A stretch of 64,000 bases of DNA from Candidatus Gastranaerophilales bacterium (GCA_944323045.1 CALUQX010000001.1:1-64000), one strand, 5' to 3'. Counted from the stretch's first letter, positions 16,455 through 26,243 are shown. Numbers and translations: made by a program. Notes: generated from the sequence alone by a model not told the origin.

Positions 16455-17241
16455 GAGGCTCTGCCTCTTACTGGAGGCACTAAGGCACTAGGATGCTAAG
16501 GCACTAAGGAATTACAAGAATAAGGCAATGCAAGAATAGAGCGTTGCCTTATTTTTAGTAAATACTTAGCCCCTCAGTGCCTTAGTAACTTAGTGCCTTT
16601 TATGAGTCAATGTGGATATTCCATGTTGCCTGATTTACCTCTCCGAGGGGGAGGTCACAACACTTAACGAACGTATGTGAGTTTAGTGTTGTGGGTGGGG
16701 GTTGGTCATAGGCGTATTTAGATTAGCTGTGGCTGTTATGAAACAATTGGCTGGATTGTTTCGCATTCGCTGTCTTGGATTTGCTCCGCGCTCGGAAAGT
16801 TTCGCTTTTGAACCTGCGGTTCAACTCCGCTCAATTTCCTCGCTATCCGGACTCGCTTTGCTCCGTCCGTACGCAAATCCGCTCGCAATGACGGTCTTAC
16901 TTTTTGTATCGAACTTATTCCCCTATTCCCTTTCAATTTGAGATCGCGCATTATCTACGACTTGCTAGAATTGCGACTATGCCGCTGCGCGATGACATGT
17001 GGCGTTGGCTGATTAATGTAACCCGCTTAATCACTTAATCACCCAGTCACTTAATCACTTTTGTAACAACAGTTCACTGGTCACCGTTCACCGGTCACTG
17101 CGCCCAATGTATAAAAGCGGACTAGTCTGCTAAATCACCGGTCACTTATTTCTTCAACATTCTTAACATTTCCGGCAATTTTCTAAAGTATTTTAGAAAA
17201 TTGCCGTTGTTTATTCTGTGTAGTATAGTGGAGAATTATTT
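16455..17241. repeat. 787-bp noncoding repeat tract downstream of pilin B
   Basis: No supportable gene. It holds: a terminator (16519-16556) flanked by inverted AAGGCACT-type octamers (16474-16510 versus 16566-16602); a GATATTCCATGTTGCCTGAT segment shared with 53020-53041; the CTCCGTCCG...CGCAAATCCGCT repeat (16848-16886); GCTGCGCGATGACATG shared with 53131; CTTAATCA-type octamers (17026-17057); and GTTCACTGGTCACC-type 7/8-mers (17070-17100). Short open frames inside it are of repeat composition and are not genes. Confidence 0.8.
16519..16556 (+). terminator. Terminator of pilin B
   Basis: AATAAGGCAA-GC stem pairing with GC-TTGCCTTATT across an 11-14-base loop, continuing into TTTTAG. Confidence 0.75.
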
Positions 17242-19611
17242 ATGGCTGTATCAGGCATTGAAGGTAATTCGAATAACAAAAAAACAGCAGGGCAAAAAAA
17301 TATTCACAATGTGCAGCCCAAAGAAACACTGTATTCCATTGCGAAAAAATATGGAGTGTCAGTTGATGCCTTGCGCGAATATAACGGGATAGGGAAAGAT
17401 AATGCTATCAATGCCGGTCAGTCACTTAAAATTCCACCCAAAAGCGCATCTAAAGGCACTTCTGTCATGCCGGAACGAAAAACTGAAAAAGATGAGGGAT
17501 TTTCTTTTATTCCAAAAGATGAAGAGGTTCCGCCGCCGTCTTCTCAAAGTACACAATCTCCTTTGGAAATTGCTAAAACTCTAAAAAAACTTTCTAATCA
17601 TATTGCCGCTGTCGGCGATGATGATTTTACAGAAGCTTTGATGCAGATTAACAAAAATAATGTTATTGATGTCATAACAAGTTACAACAAAATTTCTAAA
17701 AATGAATCTTTGATAGAAATGATTTGCGATGAATGGGGCAGCAGCGAAAAAGACCGTAAAGCCGCAGTAAATCATGTTATGGATACTCTGTCCGCAAAAG
17801 TCGGCAAAACTATCGCAACTGATGAAGTCCGCAATGAATTTACTACTGAATTAAATGACCAATTTGATTCATGGGGCTGGGTTTCTACAAAAAAACTTGA
17901 TAAAATTATGAATACAATGATATCAGATTATGACAATCTGGTAGCAAAAAAAATTCAGGCAGCAAAAGATAAACGAATTGTTCGTATAGGAAACAAAAAA
18001 ATTACCAGCGGACGCTTAAGACTTGATGCTGATTCAACAGCAGTGAGAGAAGACCGTCCGAAAGGTCGTCCTGATCCTGTTTTGGACAAAAATGGAAATA
18101 TTACCGCAAATGTCAAGGTTTACAATAATCCTATCGGGCATGGTAATCTTAGCGGCAAAACAATAATTGTTAATGCAGGACACGGAGGCTACAATCCAAA
18201 TAACGGATTCTTTGATGCCGGCAGTGCAAATAAAGACAATGACGGCAATATGGTTGAAGAATGGAGCACTAATGATGCTATTGTAAAAAAACTTATACCG
18301 CTGCTTTCACTAGGCGGGGCAAAAGTTATTTATATGAACGGTTCAGCCATAAATATTATGGATGCAAAAGAAAAATATGATGCGGACATGTTTGTAAGTA
18401 TTCACTGCGACAGTGCGCAAAATTCTGATGCCAGCGGACAATCTATTATTTATCGTGACAACAACAAAAATAATTCACGTCTTGCGCAAACTATAGAAAA
18501 ACATCTTGATAAAGTCCCTGACATTGATGCTGAAAACTGTAAGGCAAAAGAAGATGACCGCGGACTCGGTGTTTTAAAAGCCTCTGCCTCTATCCCGTCG
18601 GTACTGATAGAAGCCGGATTTTTGTCAAATGAAGATGACATAGAAAAACTTCAGGATGAAGGGTTCCAGTATACTTTTGCCGTAAATCTTGCAACAGGTA
18701 TTGCAGATTATTTCAAAGGTTCTCCAGAAGATAATAAAAGAGCAGATGCGGCAAAAAAAACTTCCGGTAAGAAACAAAATTATGAGAAGAATCCTCACAC
18801 CATAGCTCCGCAGACTCATACTGTAAAAAAAGGAGAAACTCTCTATTCAATTGAAAAAAAATACGGTATGCGCGCGGGTGAACTCGCTTATCTTAATAAT
18901 ATTGATGCAGGCAGTTTGAAAATCGGACAGAAAATTAAAATTCCGGAACGATATAATGTCGGCAGTCCAAAGAACAAAAATGATGTTGCAAAACTTCTTG
19001 GATTCAGTTCTGATTTCATAGATGACTTGATGACTTTTGAGGGCAAAAAAGATGTTCACAGAGTGTTTTATGATAATGCCGGTAATGCCACTATTGGTTA
19101 CGGACATTTGCTTGATACGGCATTTGAGAAAAAGTATTATAAAAACAGAAAATTAAGTGATGTTGAAGTTTATACCCTTCTTGCAAAAGACTTACTTGAA
19201 GCTGAAAATGCTGTCCGTATGTCCATAGGATCAGATAATTATGAACGACTTTCAAGCAGTCAGAAACAGGCGGTTGTAGATTTTGTATTCAGCCGCGGGT
19301 CAGGTACATTCAACAGTGAAACCTGTGATGCACTCAGAGAAGGACTTATCGATGGGGATTTTGATCAGGCAGCGGCAAATCTTACCTACAATCGTTCCAT
19401 AAAAACAGGTCAGGTTATGAACGGGCTTACAAAACGGCGGTTGTATGAAATGGCTATGTTTGCCGGTAACAACAAATCTGATGAAGTTCTTGATGCTGCG
19501 CGTGATTTGTTTGAAGAAGGACTCCGTGCTGCTAAAAAAGAAAAACTGAATGACGGAACTATTGCAGCTTACAAACGCGATGTCCAAAACTGGTTTGACG
19601 GCGAACTTTAA
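17242..19611 (+). CDS. LysM - amidase - LysM - lysozyme peptidoglycan hydrolase
   Basis: 789 residues with four recognisable parts. LysM 1 (about 22-66, VQPKETLYSIAKKYG). N-acetylmuramoyl-L-alanine amidase type 3 (about 305-495), with zinc ligands and catalytic residues visible in NAGHGG, VEEWSTND, SIHCD and IEAGFLSN. LysM 2 (about 523-568, VKKGETLYSIEKKYG). A phage-type GH24 muramidase (about 580-740), with Glu in MTFEGKK, then YDNAGNATIGYGH. It would cut both the glycan strand and the stem peptide. There is no signal peptide, so export must be by another route, holin-like or by lysis. The region 90-290 is unassigned. GGAG precedes the start. Confidence 0.92.
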   Translation: MAVSGIEGNSNNKKTAGQKNIHNVQPKETLYSIAKKYGVSVDALREYNGIGKDNAINAGQSLKIPPKSASKGTSVMPERKTEKDEGFSFIPKDEEVPPPSSQSTQSPLEIAKTLKKLSNHIAAVGDDDFTEALMQINKNNVIDVITSYNKISKNESLIEMICDEWGSSEKDRKAAVNHVMDTLSAKVGKTIATDEVRNEFTTELNDQFDSWGWVSTKKLDKIMNTMISDYDNLVAKKIQAAKDKRIVRIGNKKITSGRLRLDADSTAVREDRPKGRPDPVLDKNGNITANVKVYNNPIGHGNLSGKTIIVNAGHGGYNPNNGFFDAGSANKDNDGNMVEEWSTNDAIVKKLIPLLSLGGAKVIYMNGSAINIMDAKEKYDADMFVSIHCDSAQNSDASGQSIIYRDNNKNNSRLAQTIEKHLDKVPDIDAENCKAKEDDRGLGVLKASASIPSVLIEAGFLSNEDDIEKLQDEGFQYTFAVNLATGIADYFKGSPEDNKRADAAKKTSGKKQNYEKNPHTIAPQTHTVKKGETLYSIEKKYGMRAGELAYLNNIDAGSLKIGQKIKIPERYNVGSPKNKNDVAKLLGFSSDFIDDLMTFEGKKDVHRVFYDNAGNATIGYGHLLDTAFEKKYYKNRKLSDVEVYTLLAKDLLEAENAVRMSIGSDNYERLSSSQKQAVVDFVFSRGSGTFNSETCDALREGLIDGDFDQAAANLTYNRSIKTGQVMNGLTKRRLYEMAMFAGNNKSDEVLDAARDLFEEGLRAAKKEKLNDGTIAAYKRDVQNWFDGEL

Positions 19612-20549
19612 AATACACTTTCAATTCTGCCGACGACTTCTCCGTGCAGAGTCTGTATGTCATGTGAAACATCAATATCAGCCCAGTGCAGATTTTTCAA
19701 TGCGTCAAGGGTAACTATTTCCCGTGCTTTCATGTCGCAGTCAGAAATTTTTACAATCATTGCCTCTTCTTTTTCAAGATTAACGACAATACACAAGCCG
19801 CCCGCCCCGACTTTTGCAACTAAATTTTCGGAATTCTCCATTATTTTTGTGTCAAGTCTGTTTTCGCCGCCAATTATGTACGGATGATTTAAGAATGCAT
19901 TTTTTATTTTTGCATATTTTGGATCAGTAAACAGATTTAAATATCCGGCAAGCATATTTTTTAATGGCATAGACATAATAGGAACACCACAGCCGTCTTT
20001 TGTCACAGGGTATTCTTTGTTGACTTTGCATAACTCATAAATTTTTTCCTTTATTGCAAGTTGAAGCGGATGCTCCGGATGGTCATAAGTTTGCAGACCC
20101 CAGTTTTTTACTTTGCATATCGCAAGCATCATTATATGTTTGCCGACACAGTTGTTGTGGAAAATCGTTTCTCGTTTATTAGCAAGAAGTAATTTTTCCT
20201 GTTCTTTTTGAGAGATTGGTTTGTGATATCCGCATTTCAGATAACTTTCATCCAGCCCGATTTTTTCAAGAAATTTTTTTGCAGTGTTTACGTGTAACTC
20301 TTCACCGGCATGAGAGGCGCAGCACAAGGCAATTTCTTCGGAGGTCAAATCAAAATACTTATCCACACCATAGTCTATAATCAAACTCGCCTGCAGGGGT
20401 TTTGCGCAGGAACGCAGATAAAACGGGGCATCTTTAGAATCTCCGTGGCTGTCTATAACACGTGTTTTGTCACTAACCATAAGGTATCCGTAATGTTCCT
20501 GTTCAACAAGTCCGTCACGTATATATTTAATCAATATCTCCGCTGTCAT
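19608..20549 (-). CDS. L-asparaginase II-like protein
   Basis: 313 residues, asparaginase II family (the Rhizobium etli AnsA type, unrelated to the E. coli enzymes). Seen motifs: LRSCAKPLQASLII, EEIALCCASHAGEE, NNCVGKHIMML, DGCGVPIMSMPL. The Ser/Cys-Lys arrangement in SCAKP and the NNC-GKH motif are family hallmarks. Predicted reaction: asparagine to aspartate and ammonia, in the cytoplasm. It overlaps the upstream MshEN-like gene by 23 bp and converges on the hydrolase gene. Confidence 0.85.
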   Translation of the reverse strand: MTAEILIKYIRDGLVEQEHYGYLMVSDKTRVIDSHGDSKDAPFYLRSCAKPLQASLIIDYGVDKYFDLTSEEIALCCASHAGEELHVNTAKKFLEKIGLDESYLKCGYHKPISQKEQEKLLLANKRETIFHNNCVGKHIMMLAICKVKNWGLQTYDHPEHPLQLAIKEKIYELCKVNKEYPVTKDGCGVPIMSMPLKNMLAGYLNLFTDPKYAKIKNAFLNHPYIIGGENRLDTKIMENSENLVAKVGAGGLCIVVNLEKEEAMIVKISDCDMKAREIVTLDALKNLHWADIDVSHDIQTLHGEVVGRIESVF

Positions 20550-21258
20550 TTTTCAAAAGCTCCAATAACTGTGTAAGTTTCTTTTTGAGATGCAAATTTT
20601 CTTTTTGCAATTTTTCTATTTCACTGTCTGTTTTTTGTGTTGCGGATAATTCATGTTCGCATTTTGGAGTTATGTTGTAATCCAGAACGAAACGTGTTTG
20701 CGCCTCCTGTTTTAACATCAGTGCAGAAATTGCATCATTGTATGAGATAAATCCCAAATCCGCGAGAATTTGTGCAAATTTTTTGTCTGAGTTTTCTGCC
20801 GAAGAGATGGCTTTATCAAGCTGTTCCTGCGTAACACAGCCTCTGTGCAGGAAGTATTCGCCAATTCTGTATTTGCCGGCAATAAACCCGCACATTGCAG
20901 AAATTTCTTTAGAATCCGGCATTGTTATCAGTTTTTGATCCGCACAGAATTCGAAATATTTTGCAACTTCTTCCATAGACCAGAAATTTGTGAGGGCTAT
21001 ATCCAGCATAGAAAAATCATTTTCACAGCACTGCAAAAAGTTATAAATATTACTGTCAAACCCGCATTTTTTATCGGTTAATTCATTTTTGCCGCTAAAA
21101 GTCAATGTCGGACAATACATAGAAAAACTGTTTTCGCATATAGTGTTAAAATTATGCTTTTCAAGATCCCGTTTTAGTTTAACAAAAATAACCTGCTTTA
21201 CCCACAACGGGAAGCTGTATAATTTATCTAAAAAAATATTAAGTACGTTTTTTCTCAC
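20527..21258 (-). CDS. MshEN-like domain protein with C-terminal coiled coil
   Basis: 243 residues from a GTG start with CTGGAG upstream. The middle (about 135-185) reads IGEYFLHRGCVTQEQLDKAI...KFAQILADLGFISYNDA. That is the two-helix unit of the GspE/PilB N-terminal (MshEN) domain, a c-di-GMP-binding module in some members. The last 35 residues are a leucine-rich coiled coil (EIEKLQKENLHLKKKL). The N-terminal 100 residues are Cys-containing and unassigned. It could link c-di-GMP to pilus or secretion functions, given the many pseudopilins here; that is inference. It overlaps the asparaginase gene downstream. Confidence 0.55.
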   Translation of the reverse strand: MRKNVLNIFLDKLYSFPLWVKQVIFVKLKRDLEKHNFNTICENSFSMYCPTLTFSGKNELTDKKCGFDSNIYNFLQCCENDFSMLDIALTNFWSMEEVAKYFEFCADQKLITMPDSKEISAMCGFIAGKYRIGEYFLHRGCVTQEQLDKAISSAENSDKKFAQILADLGFISYNDAISALMLKQEAQTRFVLDYNITPKCEHELSATQKTDSEIEKLQKENLHLKKKLTQLLELLKNDSGDID

Positions 21259-21360
21259 TTTTAATTTCTCCAGAATATATTTTTAGCATGTATAAGAGAA
21301 ATATTCAAGTCCGGAATGGTTATTTTTTTAGCACAGATGTCCAATATTTTACGTTAAAAC

Positions 21361-24273
21361 TCAGAACAAACTTAACTGATTAGCGTTTTCTTTTTCTGTA
21401 TGTTCGCGCTGGTATTTTGACAGAGTTAACAAATCGTTTTCGATTTTTGCCAGAAATGGTGAAATATCAAAATGCTCCTGTTTGCCGTACATATAGCGTT
21501 TTTGTGCGCGGCTTAAAAACAATCTCTGTTTAGCGCGGGTCATACCAACATATAAAAGCCGCCTTTCTTCCTCAATTTCTTCCGGTGTCTGCGCACGATA
21601 CAGGGGCAGAATCCCGTTTTCTAATCCGACAACAAATACACATTTGAATTCCAGACCTTTGGACGAATGTAGAGTCATAAGAGAAATTCTGTCAGCCCTT
21701 TCATCAAGTGTGTCGGATTCTTTGATTATAGAAACTTCATGTATAAATTCTTCCCTCGTATTGTAAGTTTGGGCAAATTCTTTCAGGTATTTGAAAATAT
21801 AGTCTTCAATACCCTCTTTAATTTCTGCCGGAATATTTTCCAACTGTTCAGTTACCGGTATATTATCGGTTAAATTCTTAAGCAGTTTTCTCACAGGTGT
21901 TTTGTCACACAAAAGGTCATCAGATAGCTTGACATAAGGCATGCCGGATCTGTTCAACGCCTCTATAAGCGGCTGTACCTGTGCTGAAGTTCTGTAAAGA
22001 ATTGCAAAATCTCCGAATGATAAATCATCTTCTTCACCTGTTGAACGGTTGGAATCTATGGAGAAAAAGCTGTGACCGCCTATGAGTTTTTCTATTGTAC
22101 TTACTACAAATTCCGCTTCTGCTTTATCTGTCGGGGCAGTGTGGATTGTGATTTTTTCATGCGGTCTATCATATTGAGAGATTATGTTAAAACAGTCAAT
22201 CATTTGATTTGATGCATTTACAATACTTTCTGTAGAACGATAATTGTTTTTCAGGTTAATAATCTGTGCGTCAGGATAGTCGTTTTTAAAGTTGTTGAAA
22301 AATTTTGCACTGCCGCCGCGGAACCCGTAAATAGCCTGATTTTGGTCACCTATTACACAAATGTTTCCATTTTGCGGCACCAGCAGTTTTATTAATTCGT
22401 ACTGATTTTCGTCTATATCCTGATATTCATCTACTGAAATGTATTTGAGATTTTCCTGATAAGAGCGGATAATTTCCGGATAATCTTTAAACAGTTTTAC
22501 AGTCAGTCTGATTAAGTCGTCAAATTCCAGAGTATCCGGCGGCAATTCTCCGTTATAAAGAGATTTTTCCTGTTCACTTATCAGTTTAAAATTTTCACTG
22601 ATTCCTGCTTCTGTATAATGTTTTTTTAATATAGAAAGACAGAGCGAATGGAATGTGTGAATATTAATCCGGTTGGCGGCATCAGGTAAAAGCAGGGCGA
22701 GCCTTTCGCGCATTTCCTGAGCGGCTTTGCGGGTAAATGTTATAGCAAGACAGTTGTTTGCTGGAATATTTTTTTCTTTTATAAGGTATGCAATACGTCT
22801 TGTTAAAACAGTTGTTTTGCCGGAACCCGGTCCTGCAACAATAAGCAGTTGGTTGTGTTGATTTTCTACGGCAGCCTTCTGGAATTCATCCAGTTCATTT
22901 ACCCTGTGTGTTTTTTCATGTTGTTCCGGCTTTTCTGCTTCAAATGCAGCCTGTTTAAATTCCGGATTATGTTGTTCTGTTTTCGTGGTTTTTGGAATAT
23001 CGATATTCAGTTTCAGGTTAATAAAATTTTTTTTAACAACTTCGCTGTCTTCAAACAATTTTATAACACCATATTCTCCGTCAAATCCGGCATGTTTTAT
23101 AACTTTTCCCTGCCGCAGACGCGAGATACCTTCTCCTAAAAGCGGCGAATCTTTGGAAAGTTCCTCTACAGGAACATTCTGTAAAATAGAGAACTCAGAC
23201 CCGAATTTATTTATCAGCCGTTCATATTCAAGCGCAACGGATTTGCTGGAGGTACCGACCTGCATAATCTCTGACAGAATTTCAGGCAGCGGCACGAGGC
23301 TGAACACTTTTCCGGCAGTAGCGGGTTTAAAGGTATTGTGGCAATCGCGGTCAGCAAGTTCACAAACGCGGTTCAAAACGCCTATAGTCATCGGTTTGCC
23401 GCAAACAGGACAGATACCGTTATGTTTGCGTGTCTCTTCAGGTGTCATACAGACATTGCATTTTCTGTGTCCGTCTTCATGGTATTTGCCCTCTTCTGGA
23501 AAAAATTCCACTGTTCCAACATAACCATTTCCTGTTTTCAGGGCGTTCATAATACTGTAGTAATCCATTTCCGTATCAAAAACAGTTGCTTCACGCGCAA
23601 GTTTTGCAGGCGAATGAGCATCGGAATTAGATACAAGTCTATATTTATCCAGTTTTGAAACTCTCCAGTTCATTTCAGGATCAGAAGAAAGCCCTGTTTC
23701 TACAGCAAAAATATGTTCTGCCAGATCTCCGTAACAGTCTTCTATAGAGTCAAAACCTGATTTTGAGCCGAGAACAGAAAACCACGGGGTCCAAATATGT
23801 GCCGGAATAATATAAGCACCTTCGCCGGATTCTAAAGTCGTCTCAAGTAAATTTCTGGAGTCTAACCCCAGAATAGGGCGTCCGTCGGATTTTATATTAC
23901 CAATGGCGTCAAGTTTATTGCGAAAATTCTCTGCGGTCTGTAAATCCGGCACAAAAACAACATGGTGGACTTTTCTTGTCTTATCCCATTTTTTGTAAAT
24001 TGTAGATATCTCTACAGACAATAAAAATCTGACAGGGCAGCCAGCAGGGAATATTTGTTTTTCAATTTCGGGTTTAAGTCTGAAAACGCCTTCTTGAGCA
24101 GGCACAAGTTTTTCTTTTATTTCATTAAACCATGCCGGATGAGTAAAATCCCCTGTAGAAATAACACTCAGCCCTTTTTTCTTTGCCCATAGCGCTAATT
24201 CTTCAAGATTACAGTTTTTACTGGTTGCGCGGGAATACTTTGAATGGATGTGTAAATCAGCGTAGAAAAACAT
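21361..24273 (-). CDS. Endonuclease Q (PHP) - UvrD/Rep helicase fusion
   Basis: 970 residues. The N-terminal 400 residues match the EndoQ/TIGR00375 type: PHP metal motif DLHIHSKYS (6-14), SVEIST, an SNSDAHSP segment and a CNVC...CPVC zinc site (near 269-300). EndoQ nicks DNA 5' of deaminated bases. The C-terminal part is a superfamily 1 helicase: Walker A GPGSGKTT (near 481), DEYQDIDE, GDQNQAIYGFRGG, LHSSKGLEFK and YVGMTRAKQR. A nuclease and an unwinding motor in one chain suggest a self-contained base-damage repair enzyme. The ribosome site AAAGGGG precedes the start. I am confident of both halves; the length is one uninterrupted frame. Confidence 0.93.
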   Translation of the reverse strand: MFFYADLHIHSKYSRATSKNCNLEELALWAKKKGLSVISTGDFTHPAWFNEIKEKLVPAQEGVFRLKPEIEKQIFPAGCPVRFLLSVEISTIYKKWDKTRKVHHVVFVPDLQTAENFRNKLDAIGNIKSDGRPILGLDSRNLLETTLESGEGAYIIPAHIWTPWFSVLGSKSGFDSIEDCYGDLAEHIFAVETGLSSDPEMNWRVSKLDKYRLVSNSDAHSPAKLAREATVFDTEMDYYSIMNALKTGNGYVGTVEFFPEEGKYHEDGHRKCNVCMTPEETRKHNGICPVCGKPMTIGVLNRVCELADRDCHNTFKPATAGKVFSLVPLPEILSEIMQVGTSSKSVALEYERLINKFGSEFSILQNVPVEELSKDSPLLGEGISRLRQGKVIKHAGFDGEYGVIKLFEDSEVVKKNFINLKLNIDIPKTTKTEQHNPEFKQAAFEAEKPEQHEKTHRVNELDEFQKAAVENQHNQLLIVAGPGSGKTTVLTRRIAYLIKEKNIPANNCLAITFTRKAAQEMRERLALLLPDAANRINIHTFHSLCLSILKKHYTEAGISENFKLISEQEKSLYNGELPPDTLEFDDLIRLTVKLFKDYPEIIRSYQENLKYISVDEYQDIDENQYELIKLLVPQNGNICVIGDQNQAIYGFRGGSAKFFNNFKNDYPDAQIINLKNNYRSTESIVNASNQMIDCFNIISQYDRPHEKITIHTAPTDKAEAEFVVSTIEKLIGGHSFFSIDSNRSTGEEDDLSFGDFAILYRTSAQVQPLIEALNRSGMPYVKLSDDLLCDKTPVRKLLKNLTDNIPVTEQLENIPAEIKEGIEDYIFKYLKEFAQTYNTREEFIHEVSIIKESDTLDERADRISLMTLHSSKGLEFKCVFVVGLENGILPLYRAQTPEEIEEERRLLYVGMTRAKQRLFLSRAQKRYMYGKQEHFDISPFLAKIENDLLTLSKYQREHTEKENANQLSLF

Positions 24274-24364
24274 AATACCCCTTTCACTTTTTAAAAAAGT
24301 GTAGCAAAAATATTTTCACGCTGCAACAGGTAAACAGGTATTTTATGTGTATCCAATACAAACA

Positions 24365-24388
24365 TCCGGCATGAATATTCATGCCGGA
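24365..24388 (-). terminator. Terminator of the Skp-like gene
   Basis: 24-bp perfect palindrome (arms TCCGGCATGAAT), 15 bp after the stop, followed on the minus strand by TGTTTGTATT. Confidence 0.7.
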
Positions 24389-24403
24389 CAACAAAATTAA
24401 ACA

Positions 24404-24868
24404 TTATTTCACGGCAGGTGCCACCTGATTTGTTATGTCATCTCCGCCGAGCAAAACAATATTCTTTGGCAAAACAAGGTTATAATTCATTGAACGCGCC
24501 TTTTCTATTACGGCATTTCGTATATTCCGGTCTATTGCGTTGAATTTTGTATTATACTCCTGTTCCATTGCTAATTTTTGATTATTAATATCGTTACGAT
24601 ATTTTTCTTCTAAAACTTTTAACTTCGCGGAATCTGTTTCCTTTGCCATTTCTGCACGCGCTTTATCAAGTGTCGCCTGCATTGTCTGCATCTTCTTTTC
24701 CTGTTCTGATTTTAATTTCTTAACCTCATTTGAATTAGCGACAAGCTGCTGCACATCCACAACAGCTATTTTATAATCCGTATCACCTGATATTGCCTTA
24801 TTATTCATCGAATATCCGCAGGTAAACGCCATTACTGCTATCAATACTGTTATAACATGTTTTTTCAT
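24404..24868 (-). CDS. OmpH/Skp-family periplasmic chaperone
   Basis: 154 residues. N-terminal signal peptide (MKKHVITVLIAVMAFTCGYS). Then KIAVVDVQQLVANSNEVKKL, the typical Skp start 'VD-x-Q-x-x', a long coiled-coil hairpin rich in Lys/Glu/Met (about 45-115), and the closing ARSMNYNLVLPKNIVLLGGDDIT. Skp proteins carry unfolded outer-membrane proteins through the periplasm, so it supports a diderm cell. AAAGGAGG precedes the start. Confidence 0.92.
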   Translation of the reverse strand: MKKHVITVLIAVMAFTCGYSMNNKAISGDTDYKIAVVDVQQLVANSNEVKKLKSEQEKKMQTMQATLDKARAEMAKETDSAKLKVLEEKYRNDINNQKLAMEQEYNTKFNAIDRNIRNAVIEKARSMNYNLVLPKNIVLLGGDDITNQVAPAVK

Positions 24869-24956
24869 ATATCTGCCTCCTTTGACAACTTAACTTAAAT
24901 CAAAAAGCAGATTTTTAAATTGCCTTAATGTGTAATTTTAGAATATTAAAACAGCA

Positions 24957-24985
24957 TTGCGTAAAATTTTTGTTTTGTGTAGAAT
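24957..24985 (+). promoter_or_regulatory. Promoter of pgk
   Basis: TTGCGT (24957-24962), 17-bp spacer, TAGAAT (24980-24985). A 33-bp leader with AAGGAG follows. Confidence 0.5.
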
Positions 24986-25018
24986 TTATTTGCGAAGTTT
25001 TAAATAAGGAGAAAACTT

Positions 25019-26221
25019 ATGAAAAAATCAATTAAAGACTTAGGAGACATCAAAGGTAAAAGAGCATTAGTCAGAGTTGACATCAATGTACCTCTTGATG
25101 CAGACAAAAATGTTACAGACGACACAAGAATTCAGGCAATTTTACCTACCGTAAAATTCTTGAAAGATAAAGGAGCAAAAATTATTTTAATGGCTCACTT
25201 AGGCAGACCAAAAGGTGAAAGAAACCCTGAATTTTCACTTGCTCCGGTTGCAAAATATTTATCAAAAGTTTTAGGCGAAGATGTATTATTTGTTGCAACA
25301 CCGGTTGGTGAAGGTGCTGAAAAAGAATTAGATGCATTGAAAGACGGTCAGGTTGCTTTGCTGGAAAACATCCGTTATTACAAAGCAGAAGAGGCAAAAG
25401 ATGATGACATGACTTTTGCTAATGAACTGGCTAAACTCGGTGATTTCTATGTGAACGATGCCTTTGGTGCAGCTCACAGAAACCACACTTCTACTGCAAA
25501 ACTTGCAAAAGTTTTAAAACCGGCTGTATCAGGCTTGTTAATGGAAAAAGAACTGAGATGTTTATCTCAAGCGCTTGACAACCCTACACGTCCGTTCACA
25601 GCAGTTGTAGGCGGTGCTAAAGTTTCTTCTAAAATCGGTGTTTTAGAAAACTTATTAGACAAAGTTGACAACATGATTATCGGCGGCGGTATGGCTTACA
25701 CATTTGTAAAAGCCAATGGCGGCAAAATCGGTAATTCAATTTGCGAAGACGACCAGTTAGAAGTTGCAAAAGCTATTGAAAAGAAAGCTGCAGACAAAGG
25801 CGTTAAACTTGTTATGGCAACAGATGTTCTTGCAACAGATGATTTTTCAGGCAACGGCACTAACAAATTCGTTAAAATTGATGAAATTCCTGACGGATTT
25901 GAAGGGGTTGATGCCGGTCCTGAATCAAGAAAAGCATTTGCAGAAGTTCTTAAAAATTCAAAAACAATTTTGATGAACGGACCTGTAGGCGCTTTTGAAA
26001 ATCCAGCATTTGCAGAAGGTACAAAGGCTGTATTAGAAGCTATTGTAGAAGCTACTAAAAACGGTGCAACTTCTGTAATCGGCGGCGGTGATTCAGTTTC
26101 TGCTGCTAAAAAATTCTTCAAAGCAGAAGATTTCACTCACGTGTCAACCGGCGGCGGTGCATCACTTGAATTTATTGAAGGCAAAGTTCTTCCGGGTGTT
26201 GCAGCTCTTGATGACAAGTAA
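25019..26221 (+). CDS. pgk: Phosphoglycerate kinase
   Basis: 400 residues, full length. Family motifs: RVDINVPLD, HLGRP, ALLENIRYY, VNDAFGAAHR, GGAKVSSKIGVL, GPVGAFE and the C-terminal nucleotide site GGGDSVSAAKK with STGGGASLEFIEG. It catalyses the ATP-forming step of glycolysis. AAGGAG precedes the start, and a strong terminator follows. Codon use (many GCT, GGC, AAA) suggests high expression. Confidence 0.98.
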   Translation: MKKSIKDLGDIKGKRALVRVDINVPLDADKNVTDDTRIQAILPTVKFLKDKGAKIILMAHLGRPKGERNPEFSLAPVAKYLSKVLGEDVLFVATPVGEGAEKELDALKDGQVALLENIRYYKAEEAKDDDMTFANELAKLGDFYVNDAFGAAHRNHTSTAKLAKVLKPAVSGLLMEKELRCLSQALDNPTRPFTAVVGGAKVSSKIGVLENLLDKVDNMIIGGGMAYTFVKANGGKIGNSICEDDQLEVAKAIEKKAADKGVKLVMATDVLATDDFSGNGTNKFVKIDEIPDGFEGVDAGPESRKAFAEVLKNSKTILMNGPVGAFENPAFAEGTKAVLEAIVEATKNGATSVIGGGDSVSAAKKFFKAEDFTHVSTGGGASLEFIEGKVLPGVAALDDK

Positions 26222-26243
26222 ATAAGAATATTAATAATGAGTG

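Noticed and set aside
16702-16941. 79-codon frame downstream of pilin B and others in the tract
   Set aside because: They are translations of repeat DNA that occurs at other sites in different frames.
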